Below, piece after piece: positions 9,873-18,992 of a stretch of 64,000 nt of DNA. This stretch comes from Algoriphagus sp. TR-M9. Its GTDB lineage: Bacteria; Bacteroidota; Bacteroidia; Cytophagales; Cyclobacteriaceae. How positions within the stretch are numbered: the first letter of the stretch is position 1; every line of letters begins with the position of its first letter. Both the position numbers and the translations under genes were made by a program. The stretch is from NCBI RefSeq assembly GCF_027594545.1, contig NZ_CP115160.1, positions 402,501 to 466,500 of the forward strand, given 5' to 3'. The notes below the pieces were generated by a model. It saw nothing but the letters and a program-made list of their open reading frames with translations, made no database searches and was not told the origin of the DNA.

Positions 9873-10229
9873 ATGGCAGAGCATAATGATTCTGGAAGAT
9901 TGGCAGAGCAGCTAGCAGCTGACTGGTTGGTGCAAAAAGGGTACGAACTATTGGATACCAATTACAGGTACTCCCACTCAGAGATAGATTTGATTTTAAA
10001 GCATAAAGGGCTGCTGATTTTTGTAGAAGTTAAGTTCAGGTCTGGAACTGGCTTTGGTTTTGCGGAGGAGTTTGTAGATTCCACCAAGCGCAGGCTGATT
10101 ATCAAAGCAGCTGACCATTATATTTATGAAAATGATTGGCATCATGATATCCGTTTTGATATAGTTGGCGTTTATAAGGATCGACACGGGAATATCAATT
10201 TCCGTCATTTTGAAGATGCTTTTTATTAA
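9873..10229 (+). CDS. YraN family protein (UPF0102), endonuclease-like fold
   Basis: Small 118-residue protein of the widespread YraN family, with a restriction-endonuclease-like fold and no settled function. The family start GRLAEQLAADWLVQKGYELL is followed by the acidic pattern HSEIDLIL and VEVKFR, a PD-(D/E)xK-like set. Divergent from lipB with an 83-bp gap; followed 30 bp later by the SYLF gene. Confidence 0.88.
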   Translation: MAEHNDSGRLAEQLAADWLVQKGYELLDTNYRYSHSEIDLILKHKGLLIFVEVKFRSGTGFGFAEEFVDSTKRRLIIKAADHYIYENDWHHDIRFDIVGVYKDRHGNINFRHFEDAFY

Positions 10230-10259
10230 TTATCACCACAGTTTCAATACCACAATATC

Positions 10260-10787
10260 ATGAAGAAATTAACGTTTACCATCCTGTTTGCCATGATGGC
10301 AGTTTTGACTTTTGCGCAGAGCGAAAAGAAAGACCGACAAATCGAAGAAGACAGTCAGGAAGCCAAAGCTGCATTTATTAAAGACGATCCGGGAATGCAG
10401 GATCTTTTTGACTCATCCTATGGATATATTATCCTACCAAATGTAGGAAAAGGAGGGCTAGGGATAGGTGGGGCTGCCGGAAATGGTGTGGCCTTTCAAG
10501 GAGGAAAGCAGGTGGGGTATGCAAAAATGACGCAGGTAACCATAGGTTTTCAGGCCGGCGGACAGGCTTATTCTGAAGTGGTTTTCTTCGAAGATTCGGC
10601 TGCTTTTGACCGCTTCAAAGCCAATAATGTGGAAATGTCTGCGCAGGTTTCAGCAGTAGCCGCAGCTTCAGGAGCATCTGCCAATGCCAAATATATTGAC
10701 GGAGTGGCCGTTTTTACCCGAACAAAAGGCGGCTTGATGTATGAGGCCTCTGTAGGTGGCCAGCAATTCAAGTTCCGCGAGAAATAA
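10260..10787 (+). CDS. Exported lipid-binding SYLF (YSC84-like) domain protein
   Basis: A 175-residue protein with a signal peptide (MKKLTFTILFAMMAVLTFAQ) and one SYLF/YSC84 domain: glycine-rich GYIILPNVGKGGLGIGGAAG, the GFQAGGQAYSEVVFF segment and a C-terminal GLMYEASVGGQQFKF. Domains of this type bind phosphoinositides in eukaryotes; the bacterial role is unclear. Its stop codon directly abuts the stop of the convergent gene at 10788 with no gap. Confidence 0.88.
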   Translation: MKKLTFTILFAMMAVLTFAQSEKKDRQIEEDSQEAKAAFIKDDPGMQDLFDSSYGYIILPNVGKGGLGIGGAAGNGVAFQGGKQVGYAKMTQVTIGFQAGGQAYSEVVFFEDSAAFDRFKANNVEMSAQVSAVAAASGASANAKYIDGVAVFTRTKGGLMYEASVGGQQFKFREK

Positions 10788-11639
10788 TCAATTGTCCTTT
10801 CGGTAAACCAAATTTCCGTCCTTATCCCATTCTGCACGAATGTAGGGGCGGAAATTTTTGGTATAAGCCTGTTCCTGATACTGGATTTCCCGTTTGCGGA
10901 TCGCTTTGGTGTTTCCAGTGTCCCAGTATTCGGTCCATAAGCCCACTTTTTCCCCGTATTCATATTCTCCGGTGACCGCCACCTGTTGGTCTTCGTAGAA
11001 ATGGTAATAATTGCCTTCTTCCAGGTCGTATTGTACCGGGATGATTTCTTTGATTGACTTGCTGGTCTGGTCGTAATATCTGATCCTGGACTCCCTGGGC
11101 CATCCTGCTTCGAAGTGATTTTTGTCCTGCAGTACATTCTCCGAATCAAAAAGCATCCAGGTCTTATGTTTGGTGCCATAGTAGAACATCCCGCTTTCGA
11201 CTACTTGCTCGTTGACTACTCTTTCGTATGGGCCATGAAGCAAATATCCTTCGCCCACCACGTAGCCATCTGAGTTTACTGCCCGCTCTTGCGGATCGTA
11301 CCAATATACATCACGGATATAGGGGTCAGGCCTGCGCTCGGCATCGGTATAGTTAAAATATTCTATGACTTGCTGACCGCGGAATTCCTGGCGCGTGTAG
11401 CCCTTTCTGGTTTTGATCCCAAACCATTCATTTTTGCGGGCTTTTTTCTTTTTCTCCTTCTTTTCCTCCTTCTCCTTGGAATCATCAAAGAGCAGCAAGG
11501 GCATAGTCGTGGGCAGCAAGGCAGAGTTCACTACTCCGCTGCTGTCCGGGTCAGCTTTGGGGTTCGATTCTTCGTTTTGGGCAAAAGTGGCTCCGCTCAA
11601 AAAGAACAGGAAAATAAAACTGATATAATATCTACTCAT
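10788..11639 (-). CDS. Exported protein with MORN-like repeats
   Basis: A 283-residue secreted or envelope protein with a signal peptide (FIFLFFLSGATFAQ), a Lys/Glu-rich linker around residues 55-70, then repeated tyrosine-rich segments of the MORN/YwqK type (GEGYLLHGPYERVV, ESGMFYYGTKHKTWMLF, VTGEYEYGEKVGLWTEYW). MORN-like repeats are usually structural; no enzymatic motif is visible. It is convergent with the SYLF gene and divergent from the aminotransferase. Confidence 0.8.
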   Translation of the reverse strand: MSRYYISFIFLFFLSGATFAQNEESNPKADPDSSGVVNSALLPTTMPLLLFDDSKEKEEKKEKKKKARKNEWFGIKTRKGYTRQEFRGQQVIEYFNYTDAERRPDPYIRDVYWYDPQERAVNSDGYVVGEGYLLHGPYERVVNEQVVESGMFYYGTKHKTWMLFDSENVLQDKNHFEAGWPRESRIRYYDQTSKSIKEIIPVQYDLEEGNYYHFYEDQQVAVTGEYEYGEKVGLWTEYWDTGNTKAIRKREIQYQEQAYTKNFRPYIRAEWDKDGNLVYRKDN

Positions 11640-11710
11640 CGTAAAGGAAAACGCAATTTACTTTGGTGTATTTTACCCAAAAATAACATTTCGAGATCAA
11701 AAGCAGTGGA

Positions 11711-11744
11711 TTGTTTAGATTTTATAATCTTCTCTCTATTTTTG
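11711..11744 (+). promoter_or_regulatory. Candidate promoter of the aminotransferase gene
   Basis: TATTTTTG at 11737-11744 matches TAnnTTTG; a TTG at 11711-11713 gives a 23-bp spacer, the upper end of the usual range. It lies 28 bp before the start codon. Confidence 0.55.
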
Positions 11745-11772
11745 TGGAATTTGTAAAAAAATCTCTCAAACA

Positions 11773-12975
11773 ATGAACTCTATCTTATCAGACCGGATAA
11801 TCAATATGGAGGAATCAGCCACTCTTGCCATGGCAAAAAAAGCAAGAGAACTGAAATCTCAAGGAACTGACATCATCAGCCTCAGTTTAGGCGAACCTGA
11901 CTTTAAGACTCCTAAGCACATCCAGGAGGCGGCCAAGTCTGCCATAGACGAAGGCAAGTATTTTTCTTATCCCCCAGTAGCAGGTTATCAAGATCTGAGA
12001 GAAGCTATCGCAAAGAAGCTTCGTGAAGAAAATGAAATCGCCGAAGCCAAGGTAGAGCATGTGGTAGTTTCCACAGGGGCAAAGCACTCCATTGCCAATG
12101 TCTTTATGTGCATGATCAATGAAGGGGATGAAGTAGTGATTTTCTCTCCTTACTGGGTAAGTTATGCGGAGATCATCAAGCTGGCAGGCGGTGTGCCTGT
12201 TTTGATCGAAGGTACACTGGAAAATAACTTCAAGGCTACCGCAGCTCAACTTGAAGCAGCGATCACGCCTAAAACCAAAGGCGTGATTTTCTCCTCTCCT
12301 TGTAACCCTACTGGATCTGTATTCAGCAAAGAAGAGCTGGAAGCCATCGCAGATGTAGTGAAGAAGCATGACAATATAATGGTCATCGCAGATGAAATCT
12401 ACGAGAAGATCAACTTTGCCGGTAGAAACTATAGCATCGCCTCTTTCCCAGGCATGTTTGACAAAACTATCACTGTAAACGGATTCTCTAAAGGCTATGC
12501 TATGACTGGCTGGAGAGTGGGCTACATCTGTGCGCCTCTTTGGATGGCCAAGGCTGTAGAGAAAATCCAAGGTCAGTTTACTTCAGGAGGTACGGGTATC
12601 GCGCAGCGAGCTGCTCTTGCTGGCATCACAGGTGATCAGACTCCGTCTACTGAAATGGCTGACGCTTACCTGAGAAGAAGAGGATTGGTGTTGGACTTAT
12701 TGCGTGACATCCCAGGGATTAAGACCCACGTACCTGAAGGAGCATTTTACTTCTTCCCAGACGTGACAGCTTTCTTTGGCAAGTCTGCAAAAGGGCATAC
12801 TATAAACGATGCCAGTGATCTATGCTTGTACCTGTTAGCCGAGGCTCATGTGTCCTTAGTGACTGGAGCGGCTTTTGGAGCACCGGATTGTATCAGGCTT
12901 TCTTATGCTGCGTCAGACGAAGAACTGGTAGATGCCCTGGGAAGAATGAAAAAAGCACTTGGCGAATTAGCTTAA
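11773..12975 (+). CDS. Pyridoxal-phosphate aminotransferase, probable aspartate aminotransferase
   Basis: Class I/II aminotransferase, 400 residues. PLP-binding residues are visible: N178 in SPCNPTG, D207 and Y210 in IADEIYE, and Schiff-base Lys K240 in VNGFSKGYAMTGWRVGY. The FSKGYAMTGWR pattern fits the aspartate aminotransferase Ib subgroup, which makes or uses aspartate and glutamate with their oxo-acids. Substrate choice is inferred. It is a single-gene unit with its own candidate promoter and terminator. Confidence 0.9.
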   Translation: MNSILSDRIINMEESATLAMAKKARELKSQGTDIISLSLGEPDFKTPKHIQEAAKSAIDEGKYFSYPPVAGYQDLREAIAKKLREENEIAEAKVEHVVVSTGAKHSIANVFMCMINEGDEVVIFSPYWVSYAEIIKLAGGVPVLIEGTLENNFKATAAQLEAAITPKTKGVIFSSPCNPTGSVFSKEELEAIADVVKKHDNIMVIADEIYEKINFAGRNYSIASFPGMFDKTITVNGFSKGYAMTGWRVGYICAPLWMAKAVEKIQGQFTSGGTGIAQRAALAGITGDQTPSTEMADAYLRRRGLVLDLLRDIPGIKTHVPEGAFYFFPDVTAFFGKSAKGHTINDASDLCLYLLAEAHVSLVTGAAFGAPDCIRLSYAASDEELVDALGRMKKALGELA

Positions 12976-12989
12976 TACAACCAATACTT

Positions 12990-13018
12990 AACCCCGGCAA
13001 ACGTCGGGGTTATTTTTT
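12990..13018 (+). terminator. Rho-independent terminator of the aminotransferase gene
   Basis: Hairpin AACCCCG / CGGGGTT with an 8-nt loop followed by ATTTTTT, 15 bp after the stop codon. Confidence 0.85.
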
Positions 13019-13057
13019 GCCAAAAAAGAAAGGACTATTTTTGGGAAAACTTACCCC

Positions 13058-13768
13058 ATGGCTGAAGTAATCGTAATCACTCCCGTTAAAAATTCCCTGG
13101 ATACTACACTGGATACAGCTAGAGCAATAGCCGCTTCTACTGTGCCTGTTCGTCATATTATTTTTAACGATTTCAGCACTGTGGAGACCAAAGCCGGGCT
13201 GGAAGCACAACAAGCTGACATTGGTTATGAGTTAGTTCATCTGGAAGATCATACGGACCACCCTTCTCCTAATTACAAACTCGTGCTTCAGATGACTCAT
13301 AAGCTAGCCAATGAAGCTCAGCTTCCTTTTATAGTAGTGGAGTCAGATGTAGTGGTGGAGAAGAATACCATAGAGGTAATGTTGAAGTTTCAGGAAGGCC
13401 AGGCAAAATCCGGCTTAGTGGGGGCAGTGACAGTGGATGAAGGGGGTGTGGTGAATTTTCCGTACTTGAAATTCAAAGGTGTGAAAGAGCCGGTGATTGA
13501 TACTAGTCGTAGTTTGAGCTTTTGCTGTACACTGTTTTCACGGGCATTTTTGGAGGCTTATGATTTTGCAGCTTTGGATGAGGCAAAGGACTGGTATGAC
13601 ACGTTTATTTCTAAAAAGTCCATAGAACTCGGATTCAAGAATCATGTGCTTATGAACAGTCCAGTATGGCATAGACCTCATGCGAGCAGGCCATGGAAGC
13701 AACTGAAATACAGCAATCCCCTGAAATACTATTTCCTGAAGTTCTGGAAGGGGATGGATAAGATCTGA
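13058..13768 (+). CDS. Glycosyltransferase-like protein, family 2 fold
   Basis: A 236-residue protein with a family-2-like N-terminus (EVIVITPVKNSLDTTLDTARAI) and acidic segment VVESDVVVEK where the DxD-like motif would lie. No membrane segment or signal peptide. It probably transfers a sugar to a surface glycan; donor and acceptor cannot be told. It is convergent with the FkbM and glycosyltransferase genes, which suggests a small surface-glycan module. Confidence 0.7.
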   Translation: MAEVIVITPVKNSLDTTLDTARAIAASTVPVRHIIFNDFSTVETKAGLEAQQADIGYELVHLEDHTDHPSPNYKLVLQMTHKLANEAQLPFIVVESDVVVEKNTIEVMLKFQEGQAKSGLVGAVTVDEGGVVNFPYLKFKGVKEPVIDTSRSLSFCCTLFSRAFLEAYDFAALDEAKDWYDTFISKKSIELGFKNHVLMNSPVWHRPHASRPWKQLKYSNPLKYYFLKFWKGMDKI

Positions 13769-13789
13769 TGATTTAATAGGTCTAATCCC

Positions 13790-14614
13790 CTAATTGAAAA
13801 AGTGAGCGAATTGAACCAGTTCTTTTTTTACAGCCAAGGTATCCCTGCCAAATTCTCTAAGACTATAATTTTCGGATATAAGTAGCCGATAGCATTCTTC
13901 TAGGTCATGGGGGTTGAGGTTCTCATTTTCGAAAATAATAGCATTAGGTTTGGTTTTCTTCACATCAAACATCTTCACGACTTCAAGGTCAAAGCCTTCT
14001 GCATCTATTTGGAGAAGGTCAATTTGGTGAATTGAGTAGGTTTTGATGAGTGTTTCAGGACTAATAACCTTGACTTCTTCAGATGTAATCTGTTGATCAG
14101 GATCACTTGGAATTTCTAATCCATTCTTCTCACAGTTTTTCTGTACTATCCCCTCGTCAAAAAGGCTTTTTATTTTCTCTTCTGAAAAGGAAGCCAGTCC
14201 AGTTGCCCATCTCATGGTACTAAACCCGATTTTATATAATTTTTGGGAACCGTCATTGTAACCAATTGCCGCACAGATAGGAGTTAGCCCGGGGTGGTTT
14301 TTGTAGATTTTGCTTAAAGATTCTCTGAATACTTCAGGCTGTGGCTCCAGCAGAACCCCTTTCCACCGGTCTCTTTTGATGAATTTGTGGATTGGGTCAT
14401 TAGTGATCCCGTCATTTGCACCTACCTGAATCACATAGAAATCCGTCTTTTTTGAAAGGGAATATTGGGAAAGGAAGTCGGGCAAACAGCCTTCTTTGGG
14501 AGAGTAGAAAAAACGGTAATAGAATAAGAAAATAAAACTATCTCTAGCGCTGAGCTTAAATCTCAGGTGTTTCCAATAAGTTTTGAATGCAGATTTTACT
14601 TGTGGCGTGATCAA
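13790..14614 (-). CDS. FkbM family methyltransferase
   Basis: SAM-dependent methyltransferase, 274 residues. The SAM-binding motif is FYVIQVGANDGITND at about residue 75, and the FkbM-type acidic segment is LLQIDAEGFDLEVVKMFD. Family members commonly O-methylate sugars or polyketides. It lies 40 bp downstream of a family-2 glycosyltransferase on the same strand, so glycan methylation is the likely role (inference). Confidence 0.87.
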   Translation of the reverse strand: MITPQVKSAFKTYWKHLRFKLSARDSFIFLFYYRFFYSPKEGCLPDFLSQYSLSKKTDFYVIQVGANDGITNDPIHKFIKRDRWKGVLLEPQPEVFRESLSKIYKNHPGLTPICAAIGYNDGSQKLYKIGFSTMRWATGLASFSEEKIKSLFDEGIVQKNCEKNGLEIPSDPDQQITSEEVKVISPETLIKTYSIHQIDLLQIDAEGFDLEVVKMFDVKKTKPNAIIFENENLNPHDLEECYRLLISENYSLREFGRDTLAVKKELVQFAHFFN

Positions 14615-14654
14615 TATTAGTTTTTAAGGGGTTTTAGTATGTGTTGTTCTCTTC

Positions 14655-15431
14655 TCAGAGTTTGCCTAGCCATTTCATGAGATTGTTATAAGGCTTTGAC
14701 CAAGTCCGTTGAAAGCGAAGCGGTCCATTTAATTCACGCTCAAAGAACGCAGCATGGTGTTTATTGAGGTAAGCTATTCGCTCTCGTTTTTTTTGATTTG
14801 AGCCTGTTTTTTTTCGCTTACTTCCTGAGTGCAGACGGTAGTAGAAACCAACAAAAGGAAGTTTTACCACTTCTCCGCCGTTTTTTAGCATTTTGATCCA
14901 GAACTCCCAGTCCTCCCGGCCACATTTCATATCAGTGCTAAAGCCCCCGACTGCCATGCAGTCTGACTTTCGGAAAATCCCACTGACGAAAATCATATTG
15001 TCTTTTGCCAAGGCTTGCCTGCTAAAGGGTTTTAATTTCCATTCTTTGGAACCACTCTCATTAAACTTCACAGCTTCGCAATATACTACCTTCACCTTGG
15101 GGCTTTTTTCCAGAACCTGTACTGCTTCTGAAATGTAGTTTGGGGCGATCAAATCATCTCCATCCAGTGGTAAAATGTATTTGCCAGAGGCAAATTCGAT
15201 TCCGGCATTTCTTGCAGTGGTGACTCCGGAGTTTAGTTGATTTAGTAAAGCTACATTGGAATAGCTTTCGGTGAGTTGTTCGGCTATTTCTTCTGAATTA
15301 TCCGTAGAGCCATCATTGACGATAATGATTTCAAGAGTAGGGTAAGCTGAATTTACAGCAGATTCTACGGTTTCTTTGAGAAAGTGCCCTTGATTGTAGC
15401 AGGGGATAATTATGGATACTTTTGGATTCAA
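14655..15431 (-). CDS. Glycosyltransferase family 2 protein
   Basis: A 258-residue cytoplasmic inverting glycosyltransferase with the GT-A start KVSIIIPCYNQGHFLKETVESA, the NDGSTDNSEEIA segment and LPLDGDDL as the DxD-type motif that binds the sugar nucleotide. CGREDWEFWIKM matches the acceptor-side region of the family. It probably forms a two-gene operon with the FkbM gene. Sugar specificity unknown. Confidence 0.9.
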   Translation of the reverse strand: MNPKVSIIIPCYNQGHFLKETVESAVNSAYPTLEIIIVNDGSTDNSEEIAEQLTESYSNVALLNQLNSGVTTARNAGIEFASGKYILPLDGDDLIAPNYISEAVQVLEKSPKVKVVYCEAVKFNESGSKEWKLKPFSRQALAKDNMIFVSGIFRKSDCMAVGGFSTDMKCGREDWEFWIKMLKNGGEVVKLPFVGFYYRLHSGSKRKKTGSNQKKRERIAYLNKHHAAFFERELNGPLRFQRTWSKPYNNLMKWLGKL

Positions 15432-15687
15432 TGAACTAAAAAGGTTTGATGAATATGACTTGTCAAGTTGGTAATAATTGCAGGATTAAGCTTTGCTTAT
15501 CTTTTGAGTGAAAGATGAATTAAAGGTATTTATTTGGTTTTCAGGTAAATAAATGTGTTAAAAGTTTGTATTCTTCTGTTGAATTTATAACTTTAAAATG
15601 GTGATTAAACAACTTTTCAATAGTATTTCATTCTTTAAGACACAGGATTTTAACCGATCCACTTTTCCAACTCAACTTGTTTGAAAA

Positions 15688-15718
15688 AAATCCGGATTAC
15701 GATCCGGATTTTTTTTTG
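15688..15718 (+). terminator. Strong hairpin-T terminator just before the DUF4421 gene
   Basis: AAATCCGGAT-TACG-ATCCGGATTT followed by seven more T. It lies between the divergent glycosyltransferase gene and the DUF4421 gene, about 45 bp before the chosen DUF4421 start. No complete gene upstream on the + strand needs it, so attenuation is possible. Confidence 0.75.
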
Positions 15719-15762
15719 CTGTTTTTTTGATGAACTTTCGGTCTGCGATTACCTATATCACT

Positions 15763-16788
15763 ATGATCCGAGCAAAGGTTGCTATTGTCTTATTTATGCT
15801 GCTTTTCAGCCTCCCCACCTTTGCCCAGAATCTTAATCTACGCTACGATTCCACTTATGTGGAGAGTTCGCGTGACGTAATGGCTACTCGATTGTTTTTC
15901 AGTAGGAAATACACCAAACTGGTGGCTAAGGTGCCTGAGACACAGGAGCGACTCACTTTAGTGCCCAACACAGGATTGAAAATGGGCCTAGGGTTTACCT
16001 ATCAGGATCTGACCATTAATGCTTCCTTTCCCGTGAGCTTTCTTTATCCGGACAAGATTGGGGATTGGCCGGGCAATTTGGATTTGCAGTCCCATATCTA
16101 TGCGCCAAAGGTGATTGTGGATTTCTTCGGACAATTTTACAACGGATACAAGATAGATGCGGAAAACAGGACTTATGCTGACGAAGATTACCTAAGAGAG
16201 GATTTGCGTCAAATGTCTTTGGGGATCAATTTGAATTACTTGTTCTTTGGAGACAAATTGTCCATTGCTGCAGCTTGGAATCAGTCTTCCATCCAAAAAA
16301 AATCAGCGTATTCCCCATTTATAGGATTTGAAGGGTACGGGGGTAATATGCATGGAGATTCACTGCTACTGCCATCTAATCCAGAGACAGATGTGATTAA
16401 TTTCGACAGAGCCAGTTACTTTATGGCAGGCCCAAATGCGGGTATGGCTGGGACTCTTGTGTTTTGGAAAAGCTTTTACCTCACGGGGGTCGCATCTGTC
16501 AATCTAAGTGGGGGCTACACCAAATGGAGGAATGTGGAGGAGTATAAGAAATGGGGTGTGGCACCTACGTATTACTTGAGAGGTTTTTTCGGGTATAATG
16601 GTCCGAGATTTTCCATTACTACCAGCTACGTGTATAAGAATTTGAATTTAATTGAAACTGGTCCCTATGATCAGGCAGTGAATACAGGTGATTATAGAAT
16701 TAATTTCATCTATAAGATCTATGCAGGCAAGAGTTTTAAGCAAAAATTCAACAAGGTAAATCCTGTGCGGATTGTGATAAAAGAGTAA
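15763..16788 (+). CDS. DUF4421 family outer-membrane-like protein
   Basis: A 341-residue exported protein of a Bacteroidota family of unknown function. I chose the internal ATG giving MIRAKVAIVLFMLLFSLPTFAQ, a clear signal peptide; upstream in-frame TTG and ATG codons would add 12 unneeded residues. The mature part is rich in alternating aromatic and hydrophobic strands, which suggests a beta-barrel. A strong terminator-like hairpin sits in the leader region. Confidence 0.8.
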   Translation: MIRAKVAIVLFMLLFSLPTFAQNLNLRYDSTYVESSRDVMATRLFFSRKYTKLVAKVPETQERLTLVPNTGLKMGLGFTYQDLTINASFPVSFLYPDKIGDWPGNLDLQSHIYAPKVIVDFFGQFYNGYKIDAENRTYADEDYLREDLRQMSLGINLNYLFFGDKLSIAAAWNQSSIQKKSAYSPFIGFEGYGGNMHGDSLLLPSNPETDVINFDRASYFMAGPNAGMAGTLVFWKSFYLTGVASVNLSGGYTKWRNVEEYKKWGVAPTYYLRGFFGYNGPRFSITTSYVYKNLNLIETGPYDQAVNTGDYRINFIYKIYAGKSFKQKFNKVNPVRIVIKE

Positions 16789-16854
16789 TTTAAATCCCAT
16801 CAGACTATTTCAGATAGTTTTGCATGGCTTCAAACGCATAAAAACCCAATAACA

Positions 16855-18399
16855 ATGGCAGATCAATTTGGTATTCAAGAATCACTTAAAAGACTTGGGA
16901 TTAAGACTGAAAACCTAGGAGCGTCTACAGGATCAGATTGGATAGATTCCGGAGAAGGATCAATCTCTTCCATCAGCCCGGCAGATGCTGTGCTGATAGG
17001 CAAAGTGCAAGTGACCGATCGGGAAACCTATGAAGAAGTCATAGCCCGGGCACAGGTAGCATTTGAAAGCTGGAGGAAGGTTCCTGCTCCACAGCGCGGA
17101 GAAATCGTGCGTGAAATCGGGAATGCCTTACGCGAGAAGAAAGCTGATCTGGGGAAGCTCGTTTCTTACGAAATGGGGAAATCTTATCAGGAAGGCCTGG
17201 GTGAAGTGCAGGAAATGATAGATATCTGTGATTTTGCAGTTGGCTTATCTAGGCAGCTCTATGGGCTGACTATGCATTCCGAGCGTCCCGGCCACCGGAT
17301 GTATGAGCAGTGGCATGCATTGGGAATTGTTGGGATTATTTCTGCATTTAACTTCCCGGTGGCCGTATGGTCCTGGAATTCAGCCTTGGCCTGGGTTTGC
17401 GGAGATGTATGTGTATGGAAACCTTCAGAAAAAGCACCTCTATCGGCCATAGCCTGTCAATTGATTGCAGGGGAAGTATTTTCAAAGCATGGCATGCCAG
17501 AGGGCATCTGCTCCTTGGTAAATGGGGATTATCGAGTAGGGGAGATGATGAGCCAGGATGTGAGGATTCCGTTGGTTTCTGCCACAGGCTCCACTCGTAT
17601 GGGGAAAATAGTAGCTCAGACTGTAGGAGCTAGGCTGGGCAAATCACTTTTGGAGCTAGGCGGCAACAATGCCATTATCATCACTGAAAATGCGGATATG
17701 GATATGGCCATTCGCGGGGCGCTATTTGGTGCAGTGGGAACAGCAGGTCAGCGCTGTACCAGTACTCGTCGATTGATAATACATGAAAAAGTCTACGAGG
17801 AAGTGAAATCAAGACTGGCCTCGGCTTACAGTAAACTGGTGATAGGAAATCCTTTGGATGAAAAAAACCACGTAGGTCCGCTCATTGATAAAGATGCGGT
17901 AAAGATGTATTTGGATGCGCTAGAGCAAGTGAAACTTGCCGGAGGGAAAGCAGTAGTGGAAGGAGCACTTCTGGAAGGTCAAGGTTTTGAGTCGGGATGC
18001 TATGTGAAACCTGCTATTTATGAAGCAGAAAATCATTACGAAATAGTGCAGCATGAGACTTTTGCGCCTATTCTTTACCTGATCAAGTATGAAACCTTAG
18101 AAGAGGCTATTGCCATACAAAATGCCGTTCCTCAAGGCTTATCTTCGGCTATCATGACCCTCAATATGCGGGAAGCGGAAGCTTTCCTCTCTGTGGCAGG
18201 TTCGGATTGCGGTATTGCCAATGTGAACATAGGGACTTCAGGAGCTGAAATCGGAGGGGCCTTTGGGGGTGAAAAAGAAACCGGTGGAGGTCGTGAATCA
18301 GGTTCTGATGCCTGGAAAGCTTACATGCGCCGGCAGACCAATACCATCAATTACTCCTCTACTTTGCCTTTGGCACAGGGGATTAAGTTTGATATATGA
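16855..18399 (+). CDS. Aldehyde dehydrogenase, ALDH7 / aminoadipate-semialdehyde dehydrogenase type
   Basis: NAD(P)-dependent aldehyde dehydrogenase of 514 residues. The general base is E267 in LLELGGNNA and the nucleophile is C301 in GTAGQRCTSTRR. SAFNFPVAVWSWN and the LELGGNNA variant resemble the antiquitin (ALDH7) group, which oxidises 2-aminoadipate 6-semialdehyde in lysine breakdown. That substrate is inferred from similarity. Its stop codon overlaps the ATG of a 22-codon reading frame inside a dispersed repeat. Confidence 0.9.
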   Translation: MADQFGIQESLKRLGIKTENLGASTGSDWIDSGEGSISSISPADAVLIGKVQVTDRETYEEVIARAQVAFESWRKVPAPQRGEIVREIGNALREKKADLGKLVSYEMGKSYQEGLGEVQEMIDICDFAVGLSRQLYGLTMHSERPGHRMYEQWHALGIVGIISAFNFPVAVWSWNSALAWVCGDVCVWKPSEKAPLSAIACQLIAGEVFSKHGMPEGICSLVNGDYRVGEMMSQDVRIPLVSATGSTRMGKIVAQTVGARLGKSLLELGGNNAIIITENADMDMAIRGALFGAVGTAGQRCTSTRRLIIHEKVYEEVKSRLASAYSKLVIGNPLDEKNHVGPLIDKDAVKMYLDALEQVKLAGGKAVVEGALLEGQGFESGCYVKPAIYEAENHYEIVQHETFAPILYLIKYETLEEAIAIQNAVPQGLSSAIMTLNMREAEAFLSVAGSDCGIANVNIGTSGAEIGGAFGGEKETGGGRESGSDAWKAYMRRQTNTINYSSTLPLAQGIKFDI

Positions 18400-18495
18400 A
18401 ATCAAGCATGTCCCGAAGCGACACACAGAGGGATGATTATAATTCATGCGAAGATTCCATGTGACCTTAAAAAAAAATTATAAACACATGAAAAC
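18394..18495 (+). repeat. Dispersed ~100-bp repeat, copy 1 (contains a 22-codon ORF)
   Basis: Almost identical to 57568-57668, 39 kb away; I count one substitution and one difference in an A-run length. It contains a reading frame at 18396-18464 starting MKSSMSRSDTQRDD and ending CEDSM, whose ATG overlaps the ALDH stop (ATGA). After it come an A-run, TTATAAACACATGAAAA and a dead 13-codon frame. The other copy directly precedes the M24 peptidase, so this one may be a copied 5' region without its gene. Confidence 0.85.
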
Positions 18496-18539
18496 TATGA
18501 GGATCCGGAGTTTTTTAAATATGCTTTAATTTGTTTTAT

Positions 18540-18599
18540 GATTATCCGAAATGATGCCTGTCACCTTAGATCTTTCGCTTATCTGGTCGGAAGACCGAT
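18540..18599 (+). repeat. Dispersed 60-bp repeat B, copy 1
   Basis: Matches 28336-28395 over 60 bp with four substitutions. It ends in the small palindrome GGTCGGAAGACC. No coding potential. Both copies are intergenic and are followed by TGACCGAAG, here after about 23 extra bases. Confidence 0.8.
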
Positions 18600-18770
18600 A
18601 CTACGACTGCGCTCAATACAAGTGACCGAAGACTCCCGCAGGAGCGGGAAAGGCTGAAGAGGCCTCAATTCTAAAGTTTAACATGTGCTATATTGCTTGA
18701 GCCTCCTTAATGGCAGAAAAGCGGATATATATCATATTTTGTTTTATAGAATTGGTAGCACTTAAAACAA

Positions 18771-18798
18771 AAAATCCCGAATGTAAATCCGGGATTTT
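18771..18798 (-). terminator. Terminator of the tRNA-Val pair
   Basis: Hairpin AAAATCCCG / CGGGATTTT; on the minus strand it follows the second tRNA-Val directly and ends in TTTT. Confidence 0.8.
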
Positions 18799-18799
18799 G

Positions 18800-18874
18800 T
18801 GGGAGTTGAGGGATTCGAACCCCCGACCCTCTGCTTGTAAGGCAGATGCTCTGAACCAACTGAGCTAAACTCCC
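18800..18874 (-). tRNA. tRNA-Val (anticodon TAC)
   Basis: Cloverleaf on the minus strand: acceptor GGGAGTT / AACTCCC, D-stem GCTC / GAGC, anticodon stem TCTGC / GCAGA with loop CTTACAA (anticodon TAC), T-loop TTCGAAT, discriminator A. The CCA is not encoded. The gene is identical to the copy at 18918-18992. Confidence 0.95.
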
Positions 18875-18917
18875 AAGAAGTGTTTTTTACTCACAATTGA
18901 GCATAAAGAATAAAATG

Positions 18918-18992
18918 TGGGAGTTGAGGGATTCGAACCCCCGACCCTCTGCTTGTAAGGCAGATGCTCTGAACCAACTGAGCTAAACTCCC
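18918..18992 (-). tRNA. tRNA-Val (anticodon TAC), second copy
   Basis: Same sequence and fold as the gene at 18800-18874, located 43 bp upstream of it on the minus strand. The two are a tandem duplication, probably one transcript. Confidence 0.95.
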
